Under the pieces are notes generated by a model. The model had not been told where the DNA came from. It saw only the letters and a program-made list of their open reading frames with translations, and did no database searches. A stretch of 64,000 bases of DNA, taken from assembly GCA_018398585.1 (NCBI GenBank), contig JAGTTD010000019.1:2021702-2085701 (forward strand). The letters are read 5' to 3'. Numbering within the stretch: position 1 is the first letter of the stretch; every line of letters starts with the position of its first letter. This document shows positions 60,736-64,000 of this stretch, one piece after another. A program made the position numbers and the translations under genes. The stretch comes from Simmondsia chinensis. Lineage: Eukaryota; Streptophyta; Magnoliopsida; Caryophyllales; Simmondsiaceae.

Positions 60736-60740
60736 AACAT

Positions 60741-60968
60741 AAAAGGAACATACACAGTGCCTCAAGAGCTCCCGCCTATGCAGGGTATGAGGGAACAGAT
60801 GTACGCAGCCTTCCCCCTTCAAGGTATTAACCTGAAGAGAGGCTGTTTCCCAATGGCCCCAACCTGAGGGTGAGGACTTCCCAGGAGGTCACCCATCCTG
60901 GTACTACTCTCGCCCAAGCACGCTTAACTTCGGAGTTTTAATGGAATCCGGTGACGGCGTGTTGGTGT
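60741..60968 (-). mobile_element. SINE with 5S rRNA-derived head (copy S5), interrupted in its tail by the copia element
   Basis: Full body plus 5S-like head (GGATTCCATTAAAACTCCGA, GGGTGACCTCCTGGGAAG). The head is slightly shortened (ends CACCAACACGCCG). The tail ATGTTCCTTTT is repeated, and the copia element inserted between the repeats: its left flank (57702-57714) is the rest of this tail. Confidence 0.88.
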
Positions 60969-61026
60969 ATATATATATATAATGAGGTGGTATGAGATTT
61001 AAAAGTTTTATTACTCAGCTACCCTA

Positions 61027-61267
61027 AAAGGAACATACCCAGTGCCTCAAGGGCTTCCACCTACGCAGGGTCGGGGGGGGGCGGATGTATGCAGCCTTCC
61101 CCCTTCAGGGTGTTAACCTGAAGAGAGGCTGTTTCGCAGTGCCCCAACTTGAGGGTGAGGACTTCCCAGGAGGTCACCGATCCTGGTACTACTCTCGCCC
61201 AAGCACGATTAACTTCAGAGTTCTAATGAGATCCGGTGACGACATGTTGGTGCCTTCTTTGGTTAGT
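61027..61267 (-). mobile_element. SINE with 5S rRNA-derived head (copy S6)
   Basis: Full-length copy with an exact 14-bp duplication ACTCAGCTACCCTA (61013-61026 and 61268-61281). Tail CACTGGGTATGTTCCTTTT. It lies 58 bp from copy S5 in the same orientation. Confidence 0.93.
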
Positions 61268-61281
61268 ACTCAGCTACCCTA

Positions 61282-61576
61282 TAGTTCAATAATTTTATCA
61301 ATCAAGTATCTTTTGGGTTGAATCAATTAAATATCGGTCTAATCATATCCTAAATCAAATAACTCGATTTAAAAGAGCCATTATTTTATAGAAAGAATTA
61401 GTTAATTATTTTTTAGAAGTCGATAGTTTTATAATAACTAATTAGCTACATTAGTGAATTACTCAAATGAGTACTTCCTAATTAATGAGTAAAAAAAAAT
61501 GAGTACTATTTTACTTTTTTTTTTTAATTATATATGAAAATACTTTTGCATAAGCAATCTAAGTATTAATATTAGC
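61282..61576. other. AT-rich intergenic sequence
   Basis: No gene seen. Confidence 0.5.
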
Positions 61577-61666
61577 CCCTTATTGTATTCTGTGTGTAAC
61601 CTTCGGATTTCTCTCAGGAGATGCCGAATTTTATATCGCGAGTTTTTTTTGCTAATTATCAAAAAA
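61577..61666 (+). mobile_element. Very short LINE insertion (90 bp)
   Basis: Ends GCTAATTATC plus poly(A). Flanking 15-mers AGTATTAATATTAGC (61562-61576) and AGTATTGATATTAGC (61667-61681) differ at one base. The whole insertion is a 3' UTR stub. Confidence 0.85.
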
Positions 61667-61867
61667 AGTATTGATATTAGCTACTCAATGAGGGTACATA
61701 TATTAAGAATTTTCTTAATATGTACAAACTAAATATTTTTTTTTTTAAATCACCTTAAAAAGTTATTATTTTTTATTTAACTACCGTATTTTTTAATTTT
61801 TTAGAAACCACCAACGAAAGTCTGAAATTTTTCAATCTATTAACTCAAATCACATTGTTAATTGTTC

Positions 61868-62071
61868 GTGTGTTTTGCCCTACTCTTTTGTTACTCTCCC
61901 GCTGCCAGGTCATATGCTCTATGCGGCGGACCTGTTTCTCAGGTTGAGGGTCCTCGGGAATAGTCTCTCTTCAGGGTAGCCCCCTGAAGGGGGAAAGCTA
62001 CGTACATCTACCCCCCAGACCCTGCTTAGACGGGAGCCCTTAAAGGCATTGGATTTGTTGTTGTTGTACAC
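61868..62071 (+). mobile_element. Full-length SINE with alternative (non-5S) head (copy N7)
   Basis: The exact 12-bp duplication TGTTAATTGTTC (61856-61867 and 62072-62083) sets both ends, giving a 204-bp unit. Its ~75-bp head (GTGTGTTTTGCCCTACTC ... GCGGCGGACCTG) is unlike 5S rRNA. It then joins the shared body at CTCAGGTTGAGGGTCCTCGG and ends (TTG)n. Confidence 0.88.
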
Positions 62072-62083
62072 TGTTAATTGTTC

Positions 62084-63127
62084 ATTACTTACAAATCGCT
62101 TTTATATAAATTTTAGCCATTAAGCACGATAGCAAAGCATTTTCCACCCCTTCCCCACCAAGCTTCAAATCCCGCCTCATTTAAACCCACTCGAGAAACC
62201 TAGTAAGGAGAGGGGACACGTGAATGTATTGTCAACTGAACTAATTTAATATTTCATGCGTATTCAAAAGATAAAAAAAGTTAAGCTAAAATCCAAATGA
62301 AATTCACATAATATATAACAGATAATTAACAATATGATTTAAGACGATGTTTTGAAAAATAAAAAAGCTATAATAAATAATTAAAAAATGGTAACTTTTC
62401 AAAATGATTTTTCGTAAAATGTTTAGTTCAATAATTATAGAATTTTCTTTTTTTTTTGGGTCAATATTATAGAATTTTCTTAATATACCAAATTTTCTAT
62501 ACAATTATCATTTTCTAATATATGAATTTATTACACATATTTTAGATGCTAATTAATTAACTCTTTAGACTTTTTGATTGCGTATTTCATTACTCAATTG
62601 TGTCTAAAGATTTGGTAGAGAGCAACGTTTCTCTGTTTGAATAGTATAAAACATTTAATAAAAATAAAAGTTATTTTTCTACTTTTAATTTAAAAATAAA
62701 AGCAAAACTAAAAATATTTCAGACAAAAAAAAATTTCAAATAATGCTTAAATTTTTATTTTTTTTTAACAATTTGGTCAAACCGGTCTGTAACGTATACT
62801 CACATATTTTAGTACTTGCCCATATAATTAATTAAACGAGTAATGTCTATTGATTGGGTGGACCTATTTTCTAGAACTTGTCGTGTAACATGTATACATA
62901 TGACATAACATGACACATCTGTGACCCGACTTCACATCGAGTCTAGTAAAAAAATCATACATCAGAGTTGTGATAGAAAAAAAAAAAAAATCTAACATAC
63001 AATGGCGGATGGGCAGGTCAAGTGCCCCAATGCATTTTAGACAAAATACATATTATATATAAACTATTTATTTGTGTAAAAAACTAATTAGCCCCACCTG
63101 TTTCTTTTAATATATCCATAAGTATTT
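62084..63127. other. AT-rich intergenic sequence, no gene seen
   Basis: Long A and T runs. No domain or tRNA recognised. 62990-63120 has the word GGCGGATGGGCAGGTCAAG without a matching family. Confidence 0.5.
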
Positions 63128-63140
63128 TTCTGTTATTTTT

Positions 63141-63244
63141 TCTCGGAAACAGCCTCTCATTAGAGTATCACCTTGAAGGGGTAAGGCTGCGTACATCCCA
63201 CCTCTCCCAACTCTGCTTATGCGGGAGCCCTTGTGGCTTGTTCA
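63141..63244 (+). mobile_element. Truncated SINE body (copy N8)
   Basis: TCTCGGAAACAGCCTCTC, GGGGTAAGGCTGCGTACATC and GCGGGAGCCCTTGTGGC. Flanks TTCTGTTATTTTT (63128-63140) and TTCTCTTATTTTT (63245-63257) are a 13-bp duplication with one mismatch. Confidence 0.82.
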
Positions 63245-63257
63245 TTCTCTTATTTTT

Positions 63258-63599
63258 ATATTACTAAAGGGACAGAAGTTTTTGTAAGTCATAAATAACA
63301 CAGAATTAACATCATATGTAATTTTATTCAGTTGAATTTTCGGTAGTTTGAATATAACTTGTATACTCAAAAGCATTACTACAACCATAGTCCGAATGTA
63401 CCCTTAATGAACAAATTTTCTGGATTCGCCACTATTAATATAGAAGTCTGAAACGTTACTTTATCTAATAATAATTAATTTTCAAAGAAAACCTTCTTTA
63501 AATTTATACGTAGACCTCAAATATACCAACATCGTTTCGGTTATACTTTTAACAAGTGTTTCAATACTAACGTGTTTAGATACAATTCAAATTAATCAA
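63258..63599. other. AT-rich intergenic sequence
   Basis: No gene seen. Confidence 0.45.
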
Positions 63600-64000
63600 A
63601 GCTTTTGAATTGTTGAGTAAAATAACTTGTCCAAACCAGCTGGAAATGACATCCCCTCTAAGGTCTCGGATCTCATTATCCCAAGTGCCCGTAAATGGAA
63701 CTCCGACTCCCTTTCCCACCTTTTCCCCACTCTTGTTTCCGAGGCAATCCTATCAATCCCTATAGGAAATCCATACAGGGATGATTCTCTTATTAGGCAT
63801 CACAACAAACACGGTACCTACTCCGTCAAATAGGGCTATAAGCTCTGGTCTCTACTTCATAAATCTCTCAATCATACATCCGCCTCCACAAGTGCCTCCA
63901 TTTGCTCCCCTTCTAGCCTCCGTATGCTTTGGTCCCTCTCCATCCCTCCAAAAATAAAACACTTCATATGGAGAACCACCTCAAATACTCTCGCTACCTC
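63600..64000 (+). pseudogene. LINE fragment with zf-RVT domain, cut by the window edge
   Basis: The frame at 63627 reads KVSDLIIPSARKWNSDSL, then LVSEAILSIPIG and HNKHGTYSVK, followed by an in-frame TAG (63831-63833) where homologues have Ser (YSVKSGYKL). It continues in frame: GYKLWSLLHKSLNH and LWSLSIPPKIKHFIWRT. This is the reverse-transcriptase zinc-binding region of plant LINE polyproteins. It is broken by the stop and continues past 64000. Confidence 0.85.

Noticed and set aside
60387..60830. 147-codon frame
   Set aside because: It is LTR sequence running into a SINE, and a near copy of the frame at 57983-58276 in the other LTR.

Overview
This window is nuclear DNA of a eudicot plant. 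It holds intron-rich genes with GT-AG introns, plant-specific families (an organellar PPR protein, two pectin methylesterases), a tRNA-Ile gene, and many plant transposon remnants: SINEs, 5'-truncated LINEs, solo LTRs, a copia element, and hAT- and MULE-like MITEs. I cannot name the species. All exon boundaries were worked out by hand from splice motifs, reading phase and recalled homologues. Every complete gene model has a total coding length divisible by three.

Gene layout, left to right. (1) 1085-16254, minus: mitochondrial intermediate peptidase, 17 exons, 699 aa. (2) 19516-19589, minus: tRNA-Ile(AAU). (3) 19723-24925, plus: UMP/CMP kinase with an N-terminal extension, 9 exons, 241 aa. 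(4) 27129-28703, plus: intronless E-class PPR protein resembling OTP70, 524 aa. (5) 32591-36250, plus: TFIID subunit TAF11, 4 exons, 212 aa. (6) 37576-42501, plus: jagunal-like four-helix membrane protein, 6 exons, 174 aa. (7) 45034-49281, minus: type I pectin methylesterase (PMEI plus PME), 3 exons, 508 aa. (8) 53888-56723, minus: its tandem duplicate, now a pseudogene with at least five lesions. The genes are housekeeping or cell-wall genes with no shared pathway. As I remember Arabidopsis, the order mixes neighbours of At5g51490-51540 (PMEs, jagunal-like, MIP) with At4g25270/25280 (OTP70, UMP/CMP kinase), which suggests an ancestral order that was later fractionated.

Most of the rest is mobile DNA. 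About fifteen SINE copies share one body. Six carry a head derived from 5S rRNA that includes the internal pol III promoter region. Others carry a different head joined at about the same point. Several are bounded by clear target-site duplications (TSDs). Other mapped insertions are two solo LTRs (8596-9279 in a peptidase intron; 50911-52033 nested in a hAT-like element with a perfect 8-bp TSD), a gypsy deletion derivative in a jagunal-gene intron, and a copia-type element (57715-60735) with two ~620-bp LTRs, gag and protease but no integrase or reverse transcriptase. There is also a family of very short LINE insertions ending in TAATTATC plus poly(A), concentrated around the pectin methylesterase pair. 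The right edge (about 63600-64000) enters a LINE reverse-transcriptase-associated domain that continues beyond the window.
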